This document shows, one piece after another, positions 1 to 9,200 of a stretch of DNA of 64,000 nucleotides. Source of the stretch: RGIG1681 sp045648025 (GTDB lineage: Bacteria > Bacillota > Clostridia > Christensenellales > UBA1242); assembly GCA_045648025.1 (NCBI GenBank), contig JAZRNH010000059.1, positions 1 to 64,000 of the forward strand, in the 5' to 3' direction. The notes under the pieces are model-generated. The model saw only the letters and a list, made by a program, of their open reading frames with translations, was not told the DNA's origin and did not search any database. Made by a program: the position numbers and the translations under genes. Each line of letters opens with the position of its first letter. The stretch's first letter is position 1.

Positions 1-31
1 CCTTTTTTTCTCTAAGTTTAATTTCGTCCAT
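1..31 (-). CDS. N-terminal start of an unknown gene, cut by the window edge
   Basis: Ten codons are visible (MDEIKLREKK), starting at the ATG complementary to 29-31, with an AAAAAGGTG ribosome site 5 nt upstream and a good promoter at 57-85. The rest lies outside the window. The product cannot be named. Confidence 0.6.
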   Translation of the reverse strand, partial: MDEIKLREKK

Positions 32-56
32 AATTTCACCTTTTTAATCTGTTGAT

Positions 57-85
57 ATTATATGAAAAATAAAATATTTTGTAAA
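57..85 (-). promoter_or_regulatory. Promoter of the left-edge gene
   Basis: On the minus strand TTTACA (80-85) and TATAAT (57-62) are separated by 17 nt, about 20 nt before the ribosome site of the partial gene. Confidence 0.6.
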
Positions 86-113
86 TAATTTCTCACAAAC
101 TAATAATCTAAAC

Positions 114-140
114 ACGAAAAAAGAAGACCTTCCGGTCTTC
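114..140 (-). terminator. Terminator of the NERD gene
   Basis: GAAGACC and GGTCTTC (123-140) form a stem with a 4-nt loop, followed on the minus strand by a run of T. Confidence 0.8.
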
Positions 141-177
141 TATTTTGGCTCCATACCATCATTGAAAGTATGGACTA

Positions 178-918
178 TTATGCTTTTTTCTTAAATTTGC
201 ATTTTGGATAATTTGAGCAACCATAAAATTCTCCATATTGACCCTTTCTTAAAACAAGTTCTGCACCACATCTTGGGCAAATATTATTTTCAATATCCTC
301 TTGCATTTTATGAATATTGTTAATATGTTCCTCTTCTGTAATATTATTATTTTGATATTTTCTTAAAATATTTGCAGTATAGTCTATTTGTTTTGGGGAA
401 ATTGTTTTTCCATAATTCATATTTAGAATTTCATTAAGTTCATCTACATTACAAACATTATGTGAATCTACATTTTCAATATCTGCATCTATAAAAACAA
501 CTATTGAAATAATATCTATATTTTTTGGTAAAAATTTTTGAAGTTTATAAATGTGTGAATTGTTTTGTTTTATAGGATTGTAAAATTTATTTTTTACATT
601 TCCGTATGCTAATACTTGAGTCCATTCTTGCTGTTCTTCGTTTCCATAAATAGAACCTTTATAATTTTTTGTTTCTATAACGAAAATACCATTTTTGTTT
701 ATGTATATATGGTCGATTTGGACGGATTTGCCGTTTGATATAAATTTGTAGTCATTAAATACTTGTTTTATACCATCTATTGAGTTTCCTAATATTTGAC
801 TTACATAAAACTCGCCATATTTTCCTTTTTGTTTTATAATTTTTTCATTAGAAAAATGATTTCTTGATAGAAAAACTGATAATAAAGCAATGAGAATTAA
901 TAAAATTATAAAACCCAA
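178..918 (-). CDS. NERD domain protein with topoisomerase-type zinc finger
   Basis: This 246-aa protein has an N-terminal membrane helix (about residues 2-18) and then a NERD (nuclease-related) domain, seen as KGKYGEFYVSQIL, VQIDHIYINKNGIFVIETKNY and a following EEQQEW. This is a PD-(D/E)XK-like fold that in known proteins is linked to DNA processing. The C-terminus carries CPRCG...GCSNYPKC, a four-cysteine finger like that of topoisomerase I. The start is a TTG with GGAG 11 nt upstream; no ATG fits better. The gene stands alone between two terminators. Its cellular role is unknown; a membrane-tethered nuclease is the family-based guess. Confidence 0.8.
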   Translation of the reverse strand: MGFIILLILIALLSVFLSRNHFSNEKIIKQKGKYGEFYVSQILGNSIDGIKQVFNDYKFISNGKSVQIDHIYINKNGIFVIETKNYKGSIYGNEEQQEWTQVLAYGNVKNKFYNPIKQNNSHIYKLQKFLPKNIDIISIVVFIDADIENVDSHNVCNVDELNEILNMNYGKTISPKQIDYTANILRKYQNNNITEEEHINNIHKMQEDIENNICPRCGAELVLRKGQYGEFYGCSNYPKCKFKKKA

Positions 919-953
919 AATAATCTTTTCTCCTAAGCGATATTTATATAAAG

Positions 954-983
954 CAAAAAAGTCCGAACCGTTTGGTTCGAACT
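954..983 (-). terminator. Terminator of tRNA-Asn
   Basis: On the minus strand a 10-bp stem (AGTTCGAACC / GGTTCGGACT, one G-U) with a 4-nt loop is followed by TTTTTT. Confidence 0.8.
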
Positions 984-991
984 TTTTATGT

Positions 992-1066
992 TGGCTCCCC
1001 AGGTAGGGTTCGAACCTACGGCCTATCGATTAACAGTCGAGTGCTCCACCACTGAGCTACTGGGGA
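992..1066 (-). tRNA. tRNA-Asn (GTT)
   Basis: The minus strand folds as a 75-nt tRNA with encoded CCA. The acceptor stem is TCCCCAG/CTGGGGA, the D stem GCTC/GAGC, the T arm GTAGG-TTCGAAC-CTAC, and the anticodon loop CTGTTAA gives anticodon GTT. Confidence 0.97.
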
Positions 1067-1099
1067 ATATTAAGTTTTGTTCTTCAAGCGAACAATGGT

Positions 1100-1128
1100 A
1101 TTATATAACAGGTTTCAAAATAATGCAA
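1100..1128 (-). promoter_or_regulatory. Promoter of tRNA-Asn
   Basis: On the minus strand TTGCAT (1123-1128), a 17-nt spacer and TATAAT (1100-1105). The predicted transcript starts about 27 nt before the mature tRNA. Confidence 0.65.
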
Positions 1129-1207
1129 CACTTTTTTATAAAATTTTTAAAAATTTTTTATATTGCATTTTATTTAATTATTTCCCCTATTATCAAAAAT
1201 AATCAAA

Positions 1208-1232
1208 CAAAAAACAGAAGAATATTCTTCTG
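1208..1232 (-). terminator. Terminator of the phosphoesterase gene
   Basis: The palindrome CAGAAGAATATTCTTCTG (1215-1232) is followed on the minus strand by a T-rich run. Confidence 0.75.
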
Positions 1233-1241
1233 CTTTTCATT

Positions 1242-2069
1242 TTAAAACTTATATCCCATTTTTTCAAGTTTTTCTTTTTCTTTGTCAATATATCTATATT
1301 TTGCAAATCTAAGTTCGTTTGCATAGCCTTCAAATTCTGGGTTAAACTCACCAGATTTAAGCTCTTTTTCAACATCATAGTCAACACTTCTAAAAGTGAC
1401 ACCAATGTTGCCCTTTTCTTTTGAATCAATCTCACCTTCCAAAATTGCATAGTGTGCCTGAACAATTTCTCTTGGCTCTGCATTATATTTTTCATCTGAA
1501 ATCAAGCAGCCAGGACTTCCAACACTTCCAACATTAACAATTGTTCGGTTAAAAATCTTTTCCATATATTGAAAATGAAAATGTCCACAAACAACCATAT
1601 CTGCAAGTTTGTCAGAAACGGTGTATCTTCCACCCTCAAACATTTTAAACTTTTCTTTAAAATCAGTTTCGTATGGATGAATCGGAATAAAATAACTGTT
1701 TGGATTAGAATGAAAAAATCGAACAAAATTGCCACTGAGCCACATTTCATAGCACTGTGGAAGATTCTTCATAAATTCAATATCGTCTTCTGTAACCAAA
1801 GTTTTGTTATATGTGATTCTTGAAAACTCAATTTTATCATCTTTAAAATCTTCTGGATTAGCACAGGTTCGCTCTTCAAGGTTTCCCATAATACAAACAT
1901 CTGAGATCTCTCTAACAATTTCAACCGCTTTATGAGCATTTATTCCCTTGCCAACAATGTCACCCAAACAAATAACCTTGTCAACATTTTGTTTTTTTAT
2001 GTCTTCTGCCACCGCTTTAATGGCTTCGTAGTTTGCATGAATATCTGAAATAACTGCAATTCTGGTCAT
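1242..2069 (-). CDS. Calcineurin-like metallophosphoesterase
   Basis: This 275-aa cytoplasmic protein shows the binuclear metal-site motifs of the YfcE-like phosphoesterase family: ISDIHANYEA near the N-terminus, CLGDIVG, GNLEE (in place of the usual GNHD/E), VVCGHFHFQ and the late NVGSVGSP. Family members hydrolyse phosphodiesters or nucleotides; the substrate is not evident. The ATG at 2069 was preferred over the in-frame GTG at 2078 because GAGGTG lies 6 nt before it and overlaps the GTG. It is a single gene divergent from mntP. Confidence 0.85.
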   Translation of the reverse strand: MTRIAVISDIHANYEAIKAVAEDIKKQNVDKVICLGDIVGKGINAHKAVEIVREISDVCIMGNLEERTCANPEDFKDDKIEFSRITYNKTLVTEDDIEFMKNLPQCYEMWLSGNFVRFFHSNPNSYFIPIHPYETDFKEKFKMFEGGRYTVSDKLADMVVCGHFHFQYMEKIFNRTIVNVGSVGSPGCLISDEKYNAEPREIVQAHYAILEGEIDSKEKGNIGVTFRSVDYDVEKELKSGEFNPEFEGYANELRFAKYRYIDKEKEKLEKMGYKF

Positions 2070-2140
2070 ACAATTCACCTCTTTTCTAAAAAGAGTATAT
2101 CAAAGTTGGCAAATATTCGTCAAATGCAACCATAAACAAT

Positions 2141-2170
2141 TTGCCTAAACAAATAAATTTTTGCTATATT
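2141..2170 (+). promoter_or_regulatory. Promoter of mntP
   Basis: TTGCCT (2141-2146), an 18-nt spacer and an extended -10, TGC-TATATT (2165-2170), lie 30 nt before the start codon. The leader is too short for a yybP-ykoY manganese riboswitch. Confidence 0.55.
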
Positions 2171-2200
2171 ATAAGCATATAAATTAAAAGGATAAAGTTT

Positions 2201-2767
2201 ATGGGAATCATTGAAATTTTAATCATTGCCGTTGCTGTTTCAATGGATGCCTTTGCAGTTTCAGTTTGCAAAGGTCTTTCTTGTCGCGAAAAACCAAGAA
2301 CAACCGCCCTTTTGTGTGGAATATGGTTTGGCTTATTTCAAATGATTATGCCACTTATTGGTTATTTAATCGGTTCAGTTTTCGCATCATATATCAAAGA
2401 CTTCGACCATTGGATTGCCTTTGTTCTTCTTGGTTTCATTGGCGGAAAAATGATAAAAGATGCCTTTTCAAGAGATGAAATTGATGAAGATGAATGCCCA
2501 AACGACTTATCACTTTCAAAAATGCTTATTCTTGCAATTGCAACCAGCATTGATGCACTTGCAATTGGTGTAACCTTTGCAATGGTTAAAACAAATATGT
2601 TTATTGCAATTCCAAGTATCGGAATCTGCACCTTTTCACTCAGTTTTTTAGGAGCTTTCATCGGAAACAAATTTGGTGAAAAACACAGAAAAAAAGCCAC
2701 CTTTGTTGGCGGACTCATCATCTGCTTGATGGCAATCAAAATTTTAGTCGAACATTTGTTTTTCTAA
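2201..2767 (+). CDS. mntP: Manganese efflux pump MntP
   Basis: At 188 aa and with six predicted membrane helices, this matches the MntP/YebN family, which exports Mn(II). Two repeated halves each carry the family signature with a membrane aspartate: VAVSMDAFAVSVCKG near residue 13-27 and AIATSIDALAIGVTFA near 113-128. Between the halves lies an acidic loop (DEIDEDECPND). AAAGGA sits 9 nt before the ATG. The gene is transcribed alone and ends at a clear terminator. Confidence 0.93.
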   Translation: MGIIEILIIAVAVSMDAFAVSVCKGLSCREKPRTTALLCGIWFGLFQMIMPLIGYLIGSVFASYIKDFDHWIAFVLLGFIGGKMIKDAFSRDEIDEDECPNDLSLSKMLILAIATSIDALAIGVTFAMVKTNMFIAIPSIGICTFSLSFLGAFIGNKFGEKHRKKATFVGGLIICLMAIKILVEHLFF

Positions 2768-2773
2768 AACACA

Positions 2774-2800
2774 ACTCATAGTTAATCTATGAGTTTTTTA
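2774..2800 (+). terminator. Terminator of mntP
   Basis: ACTCATAG and CTATGAGT form an 8-bp stem with a 5-nt loop, then TTTTTTA. Confidence 0.85.
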
Positions 2801-2812
2801 TTGTCAAAATAA

Positions 2813-2841
2813 TTGAATAAATCAATTTATAATGTTAAAAT
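2813..2841 (+). promoter_or_regulatory. Promoter of sua5, predicted leaderless
   Basis: TTGAAT (2813-2818), a 17-nt spacer and extended -10 TGT-TAAAAT (2836-2841). The -10 ends only 9 nt before the ATG and no ribosome site exists in between, so the mRNA would begin at or within about 3 nt of the start codon. Confidence 0.65.
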
Positions 2842-2850
2842 AAGCATATT

Positions 2851-3870
2851 ATGGAAACAAAATTATTAATCGCAAATGAAGAAAGTATCAACCTTGCCTG
2901 TCAACTTTTAAAACAAGGTGAAATCGTTGCCGTGCCAACAGAAACAGTTTATGGCCTTGCCGGAGATTCAAGAAATCCAGCTGCAATCAAAAAAATCTTT
3001 GCAGCCAAAGGCAGACCTGCCGACAACCCGCTCATTGTTCATATTGGAAATATTGATATGCTTGACGGCATTGTTTCAGAATTTTCAAAAACCGCTCAAA
3101 AACTTGCAGAAAAATTCTGGCCAGGTCCACTCACAATTGTTATGCCAAAAGGCGACAAAATTTGCGATGAAACCTCAGCAGGTTTAAGTTCTGTTGGTGT
3201 AAGAATGCCATCAAATGAAATCGCAAGAGAAATAATCAACCGCTCTAAAGTTCCATTTTCTGCACCGAGTGCAAATTTAAGTGGAAAGCCAAGTCCAACA
3301 ACAGCAACTGCCGTTTTTGACGATATGAACGGCAAAATTCCTTTGATTATTGACGGCGGAATCTGTGATGCCGGTGTTGAATCAACAGTTATTTCAGTTT
3401 TAGAAGAAACCCCAATAATTTTAAGACCGGGAATCATCACTAAAGAAGAAATTGAAGCGGTTTTAAACTCCCCTGTCAAAGTTGCAAAAGAAGTTACCGA
3501 AGGTGTAAAAGACGGCAGCATTGTTAGGTCACCAGGTATGAAATATAAGCATTATGCTCCAAATGCAACCGTAACAATTGTCAGTGGTTCACTTGAAGCA
3601 TTTGTCGCTTTTGTAAGCAAAAATCAGTCTGAAAACACAATTGTTATGTGTTTTGATGGCGAAGAACAACTTATACCCGTTCAATCAATTTCTTACGGCA
3701 AAAAAGACGATGCAAAATCACAAGCACACAACTTGTTTGCAGTTCTTCGTGAACTTGACCAGAAAAATGCTAAACAGGTTTTTGTTAGATGCCCCGAAAC
3801 CGAAGGTGTTTCACTTGCGGTTTATAACAGACTAATAAGATCTGCCGCATTCAATATTATTGAACTTTAA
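2851..3870 (+). CDS. sua5: Threonylcarbamoyl-AMP synthase, Sua5 type
   Basis: The 339-aa protein makes threonylcarbamoyl-AMP from threonine, bicarbonate and ATP, the first step of the t6A37 modification of ANN-reading tRNAs. Residues about 10-200 form the YrdC domain, with VPTETVYGLAGD, the lysine-arginine motif AAKGRPADNPLIVHI, SVGVRMPSN and SAPSANLSGKPSPT. Residues about 220-339 are the C-terminal Sua5 domain, introduced by RSPGMKYKHYAP, which marks it as Sua5 rather than the short TsaC form. No ribosome site precedes the ATG, which lies 9 nt from a -10 box. Confidence 0.95.
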   Translation: METKLLIANEESINLACQLLKQGEIVAVPTETVYGLAGDSRNPAAIKKIFAAKGRPADNPLIVHIGNIDMLDGIVSEFSKTAQKLAEKFWPGPLTIVMPKGDKICDETSAGLSSVGVRMPSNEIAREIINRSKVPFSAPSANLSGKPSPTTATAVFDDMNGKIPLIIDGGICDAGVESTVISVLEETPIILRPGIITKEEIEAVLNSPVKVAKEVTEGVKDGSIVRSPGMKYKHYAPNATVTIVSGSLEAFVAFVSKNQSENTIVMCFDGEEQLIPVQSISYGKKDDAKSQAHNLFAVLRELDQKNAKQVFVRCPETEGVSLAVYNRLIRSAAFNIIEL

Positions 3871-3876
3871 GCCCCA

Positions 3877-3899
3877 CCCACCACACGGTGGGCTTTTTT
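3877..3899 (+). terminator. Terminator of sua5
   Basis: CCCACC-ACAC-GGTGGG followed by CTTTTTT. Confidence 0.85.
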
Positions 3900-3909
3900 G
3901 TTGTAATTA

Positions 3910-3938
3910 TTGATTTTTGACGGATTTTATGGTAAAAT
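3910..3938 (+). promoter_or_regulatory. Promoter of the P-loop gene, predicted leaderless
   Basis: TTGATT (3910-3915), a 17-nt spacer and extended -10 TGG-TAAAAT (3933-3938). The -10 ends 8 nt before the ATG with no ribosome site. The 14-nt block TAAAATAAGCATAT is identical to that before sua5. Confidence 0.65.
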
Positions 3939-3946
3939 AAGCATAT

Positions 3947-4684
3947 ATGGAAAGATCAAAAATATTAGAAAAATCAATAGCACTCATTGGTCCAAAACAA
4001 GTTGGAAAGTCATTTTTTGCCGAAAATTTAATTGAAGATAAAAACACACCAGACTTTGTTTTAAGTTCTGACCTTCTCACAAACTTAATCATTTATGATA
4101 TTGCTGGTCATTGGCACACTATTGTTGATGGCTCTGAACTTGCAGAAATTGGAAAACTTTATAAATCAATTTTCAATTTTAGAGAATTATCGCCACTTGT
4201 TGAATCACTTGCAAAGTGTCAACAAAGCAAAACTCTCACACCAAAGGCAAAAAAAGTTGCAATGAGTTATTGGAAAGCAAGACTCTTAGAAGAAGCAACA
4301 GAATCTTTAAACAGACCATACATTTTAGATGCTGGAGCTGATATCGGTGCAGTTATCGAACTTTCACACGATGAAGAGTTGATGGTTTCACAAGCCTTTT
4401 ATATGCCTTATGATTTCATTGAAAAAAGAATGGATTCATTTTTAAAAGGTTTCGGGCAAAGAATTTATTTAAAACCAGAAGAAACCTATAAAAATCTTCA
4501 AGGCAGAGCTCAAGATGAAGAAAATGCCATCTACTTAGAAAGTGGAAAATCTTATAAGCCTTTTGCCACAATAACCGTTAACTGTGAAGATATTTATAGA
4601 ACCGAAAAACCAAAAGAAATTGCTGTTAAATCTGTTATTGCAAACATCTCTGCTTCCCTTTCACAAGGTGGTATGGGAGAATAA
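3947..4684 (+). CDS. P-loop protein of unknown function
   Basis: The 245-aa soluble protein opens with a Walker A loop, GPKQVGKS at residues 15-22, in a context like shikimate or nucleoside kinases. LIIYDIAGHW around residue 50 could hold a metal-binding aspartate. The middle is helical and the C-terminal part has DEENAIYLESGKSYKP. No substrate-binding motif of a named kinase was recognised. An ATP-dependent small-molecule kinase is possible but unproven. It is transcribed alone between sua5 and convergent asnS. Confidence 0.75.
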   Translation: MERSKILEKSIALIGPKQVGKSFFAENLIEDKNTPDFVLSSDLLTNLIIYDIAGHWHTIVDGSELAEIGKLYKSIFNFRELSPLVESLAKCQQSKTLTPKAKKVAMSYWKARLLEEATESLNRPYILDAGADIGAVIELSHDEELMVSQAFYMPYDFIEKRMDSFLKGFGQRIYLKPEETYKNLQGRAQDEENAIYLESGKSYKPFATITVNCEDIYRTEKPKEIAVKSVIANISASLSQGGMGE

Positions 4685-4692
4685 ATTTCAAA

Positions 4693-4727
4693 CAAAAAAA
4701 ACACGGAAAATATTCCGTGTTTTTATT
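4693..4727. terminator. Bidirectional terminator between the P-loop gene and asnS
   Basis: ACACGGAA-AATA-TTCCGTGT (4701-4720) with A-run on the left and T-run on the right serves both convergent genes. Confidence 0.85.
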
Positions 4728-4737
4728 TTGTATTAAA

Positions 4738-6120
4738 TTAAAATTCGCAGTTATTTGGAGTTCTTGGAAATAACTCAACATCTCTAATATTGCTCATACC
4801 AGTAACATACATAACAAGTCTTTCAAAACCAATACCAAAACCAGAGTGTTCAACACTGCCAAATTTTCTAAGGTTTAAATACCACCAATAGTCTTCTTGT
4901 TTGAGTCCAAGTTCGTTCATTCTATTAACAAGCTTGTCATAATCGGTTTCTCTTTGACTTCCACCTGTAAGTTCACCAATTCCAGGAACCAAACAGTCAA
5001 CTGCAGAAACAGTTTTGCCACCTTCGTCTTGCTTCATGTAGAATGCTTTGATTTCTTTTGGATAGTTAGTTACAAACACAGGTTTGCCAAACACAACTTC
5101 GCTAAGATATCTTTCGTGTTCTGTTGCAATATCACAGCCCCACTCAACCTTAAATTCAAACTTATCGTTATTCTTTTTAAGTGTTTCAATTGCATCAGTA
5201 TAAGTGATTCTGCCAAATTCAGAATTTGCAATAAGTTCAAGTCTTTCAATCAAACCTGTATCAATGTTTTTGTTGCAGAATTCAAGTTCTGGTCTGCAAT
5301 TTTCAAGAAGATGTTTAATGATATATTTAATCATTTTTTCTTCAAAATCCATAAGACCATTAAGGTCACAAAAAGCAATTTCTGGTTCCATCATCCAAAA
5401 TTCGTTTGCATGTCTGGTTGTATTGCTGTTTTCTGCCCTAAAAGTAGGTCCAAATGTATAAATTTTTCCAAATGCCATAGCAAGAGCTTCGCCTTCAAGT
5501 TGACCAGTTGGAGTCAAAAATACCTTTCCGCCAAAAAGTTCATCTTGTGGGTTTAAGTTTGCATTTTTTGCATAAATGTCTTGTGTTGAAACTTTAAAAA
5601 GTTGGCTTCCGCCTTCACAGTCAGACTTTGTTAAAATTGGAGTATGCACATAAACAAATCCTTCATCATGCATAAATTTGTGAATGGCATAAGAACATTC
5701 ACTTCTAATTCTAAACACAGCAGAATATGTGTTTGTTCTTGGTCTCAAATATGCTTGTTCTCTCAAAAATTCAAGAGTCATCTTCTTCTTTTGAAGAGGA
5801 TATTCGCTATCTGTTGCAGACAAAACTTCAACTGCCGAAGCTTGAATTTCAAATGGTTGTCTAGCTTCTGGTGTTAAAATTAATGTACCTTCTGCAACAA
5901 CACTTGAACCAGTGTTAAGTTTTGAAACATCTTCAAAATTGCTAATTTTATCAGCATCAAAAACAACTTGAACACCTTTAAAACTAGAACCATCATTAAG
6001 GTCTAAAAATCCAAAAGATTTTCCACCTCTTGCAGATTTAACCCAACCTGCAACTTTAACTTTTTTATTTTCAAATTCAGCAGGATTGTCATAAATTTTC
6101 TTAATATCTAATTTTTCCAT
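4738..6120 (-). CDS. asnS: Asparaginyl-tRNA synthetase
   Basis: The 460-aa class II synthetase charges tRNA-Asn with asparagine. An N-terminal OB-fold anticodon domain (about residues 14-100, with VAGWVKSARGGKSFGFLDL) precedes the catalytic domain. Motif 2 is FGPTFRAENSNTTRHANEFW and motif 3 is GFGIGFERLVMYVTG; the C-terminus RDVELFPRTPNNCEF is typical of AsnRS. Length matches the usual 460-470 aa. GAGG lies 5 nt before the ATG. A promoter is at 6149-6176. The cognate tRNA-Asn is also in this window but is a separate unit. Confidence 0.97.
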   Translation of the reverse strand: MEKLDIKKIYDNPAEFENKKVKVAGWVKSARGGKSFGFLDLNDGSSFKGVQVVFDADKISNFEDVSKLNTGSSVVAEGTLILTPEARQPFEIQASAVEVLSATDSEYPLQKKKMTLEFLREQAYLRPRTNTYSAVFRIRSECSYAIHKFMHDEGFVYVHTPILTKSDCEGGSQLFKVSTQDIYAKNANLNPQDELFGGKVFLTPTGQLEGEALAMAFGKIYTFGPTFRAENSNTTRHANEFWMMEPEIAFCDLNGLMDFEEKMIKYIIKHLLENCRPELEFCNKNIDTGLIERLELIANSEFGRITYTDAIETLKKNNDKFEFKVEWGCDIATEHERYLSEVVFGKPVFVTNYPKEIKAFYMKQDEGGKTVSAVDCLVPGIGELTGGSQRETDYDKLVNRMNELGLKQEDYWWYLNLRKFGSVEHSGFGIGFERLVMYVTGMSNIRDVELFPRTPNNCEF

Positions 6121-6148
6121 AAAAACCTCATTTCATAATGATAAGTCA

Positions 6149-6176
6149 ATTATATCACAATATTTCATTTTTTCAA
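6149..6176 (-). promoter_or_regulatory. Promoter of asnS
   Basis: On the minus strand TTGAAA (6171-6176), a 16-nt spacer and TGA-TATAAT (6149-6154). No T-box-like leader is present. Confidence 0.65.
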
Positions 6177-6192
6177 TAAAACTAAGCCAAAA

Positions 6193-6223
6193 ACAAAAAA
6201 AATCATCACAAATTTGTGATGAT
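6193..6223 (-). terminator. Terminator of the surface protease gene
   Basis: ATCATCACAAATTTGTGATGAT (6202-6223 as an 11-bp palindrome) is followed on the minus strand by eight T. Confidence 0.8.
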
Positions 6224-6229
6224 TTTAAA

Positions 6230-9200
6230 TTATCTAACTTTGTTTTTTCTAACTCTTCTTGTTCCAACCCAATAAATGATAAGCAAAATAACAACTGCTG
6301 CGGCAATAAGAACATACCAAGTATAATCTTTTTCTGTAACAGTAATATAAATATCATCACCAGTTTCAACAAGTTCTTCACTATATTCAAGTTTTTTGAG
6401 TTTTGAAACTTTATAAACTTCATCGGTGATTCCCTTTGGAGCCTCACCATAGTTTACCTTTTCTCTATAAATCTCTCCATTTGGAAGAAGATATTGAACA
6501 TAATACCAACCTGTTAAAGTGTAATAGCTGCCTTCGGCAAACTCAACAATATAGTTATCACTTTCATATGAGCCAATAATTGGATACTCTCCAGCTTCTG
6601 TTTCTGTCAAACCAACAGAAGTTCCTGAAATGTTAAGATCTGTGATTTTGTCGTCACCTTTAAGTTGTGTTGGATCATATTTAAATGTTATGCCTGTTCT
6701 GTGTTTTGCAGAACTTTGTGCTCTTTCTTCAACATCATCAAAAGTAACAACAATTGTCGCCTTGTTAATTTTAAAATTAACAACTTGACTTACAGGAATT
6801 GCATAGTTAGGGTTATTGCTTGTTTTAATGATAAATTCATATTCACCAGCATCTCTATAACCCTCAACATTAAAGACAACTCTAATAGTATCTTCGCCAA
6901 TCAAACCTTCAACTTCACAAGTTGGAGCTTGAAGTTTTGAATTATATGTTGTTTCAACACCAGACCAAATCAAAGTGAGTGGTTTTGGTGATATTTTAAG
7001 AAGATAGTATCTTGTTTTAAATTGTTCTTCTAAAACATAGTTATCGTTTGTGATATCAACCACAGTATAGTTATATTCACCTGCATCCATTTGTGCTTTT
7101 TGATTGAATTTCACTTCTGCAAATTCAGCAGAGTGTTCGCTGTAATATCCAGCAAAAGCTGCCTTTGGCAAGTGATATTCTGCATCGTATAAATGCTTTG
7201 TTGAAGCGGTTGCATCATAATTGATTGTAACTGTTTTTGGATTAACTTCAACAGTATAATCAACTTCGTCACTCATGCTATATTCGTGACTAATAACCAC
7301 AGCGGCAACAATTCTAATATAATACTCACCCACTTCTAAGTTTGGATAAGTGAAAACACTGTCACTAAGTCCGCCATAGGTTTTTACATATTCACTCAAA
7401 ACTGTCACTTCATCACTATCTTCAATAAGATCAACAGCTTCAATTAATTCACCATTAACATAATAATAATACTTAAATGAGAATGACTTGCTTTTAAGTT
7501 CATCTGTCAAATTAAACCTTGTATTAAACTCAAAACTTTCACCATAAGTCAAAGTGGCTTTTTCTGAAAGATCACCTTGAAGTGTTTTTTCAGTCTTGTC
7601 GTGGTTATAAATTTTTGAAGCTTGAAGACTAAGTGAGAAATAATCAACATTAGTGTATATCCACTTTGCATAAAGCACAATTGGACCTGCTTGTTCGCTT
7701 GTTAAATTTATTCTTAAAACCTTTTCACCAGAAAAATCTGGACTTAAATACCAACCACCAAAAACATAACCAGTTCTTGAAGTGATAGCATCAAACACGG
7801 TTATAGTATAAATTGTTGATTGACTAAAATTTGGATAAATTGATTGGTTCTTTTCGCTGTTTCTTCCGCCATTAAGGTTGTAAATAATTGGCTTTGTATT
7901 TGTGGTTGCAGCAATAGATTCTGCTGAAACATAAAGCGAAATAGAATATGCTCTTTTGCAAAGAGTTCCATATTCCGGAGAAACCAAAGAGAAGTTAAAT
8001 CTAATAAGTCTTCCAATATATTTTGCATCAATATATCTAACATTAATCAAGTGTCTGTTTCCAAATGACTCTCCTGAGTTATATTGAATACCAAAATCTG
8101 AAGAACTTGCTGATTCATAAAGACCAGTAGATTCATTATATACCTGGAAAATAAATGGAGAAATTTCGGTTGTTCCACTTGTGTTATATTCTGTTAAATA
8201 AAATTCAAGAAAATAAGCACTTCCCCAGTTAATATAATAAGTTGCTGTGTTTATTGATGAAACCCAAGAGTTCCTCATTGAGTAATAAACAGGTTCTTCG
8301 GTTGTGTCGTTTGTAAGTTTAAAATATGAAACTTCAGTTCCGCTATAAACAACCAAATTTCTAGCAGAAATTAAGTTTACATCTTCATAAAAATAAACCG
8401 CATAGCAACCACCATCATAAAATTTATCTTCACCAGATGAGAAGTTGTTTTTAATTGGATTATAAGAAACTGTTACCAAACTTGTTGCATCATTATAGCT
8501 TATTGTGAATTTATCGGTAACATCTTCTGTTCCCTTATAAATTGAAGTATAAATTGTTTCAAAGTTTGAAACCCCTGAAACTTTGTATGTAACAGAAACT
8601 GGTTCTGTATAACAAAAAGCATTTTTCATTGGGTTTGTAGAATTTTCAACAATTGTTTCAGAAAATTCATTTGCTTCTGTTGAATGAACTGTTACCTTTG
8701 AATCTTGAACATAGTCATAACCACAAAGCCATTTGTCTGTAACATTATAATCTCTTCTATAAAAGTCAGCCATTACATCATAAGGAATGATAACTTCTTC
8801 ATAAGATTCACCAGCATCAACACCCCAGCTGTTTAAACCAACAAAACCATAACTGTTCCAACCAATCAAGCAAACAGCATGGTTTTCACCAAGATAGATT
8901 CCTGAATCGTTAACAGTGTAGCTGTATGCTGGAAGACCTGAAAGTTGATGGGTATAAAACATACCATATTGAATAACTTTGTTTTCTGGAGGAATTTTTT
9001 CTGAAAAACTTGGAAGAACCATATTAAGTCCACCATAGTTTTGAATGTAATATTTAATAAAACAATGTTTTGCAAAGTCTGTTGTCAAATGGTTAAAGTT
9101 TGAATTAAGCGACAAATAAATTGGTCTTACAAGTTCATCAACATTAGAATCAACAAAATCAAGAATATAATCATAGTTTTCGTGATTGTCTTCATTGATA

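Noticed and set aside
988..1245. Plus-strand ORF beginning MLAPQVGFEPTAYRL
   Set aside because: Its first part is antisense to tRNA-Asn and reads the tRNA complement; it has no ribosome site.
2090..2200. Possible yybP-ykoY manganese riboswitch before mntP
   Set aside because: The predicted leader is under 30 nt, too short for the known aptamer and its terminator.
4897..5556. Long plus-strand ORF inside asnS
   Set aside because: It is antisense to a well-supported synthetase gene and has Cys/Phe/Ser-rich low-information composition; no ribosome site.
6121..6148. Possible T-box leader before asnS
   Set aside because: Only about 20 nt lie between the predicted transcription start and the ribosome site, so no T-box can fit.
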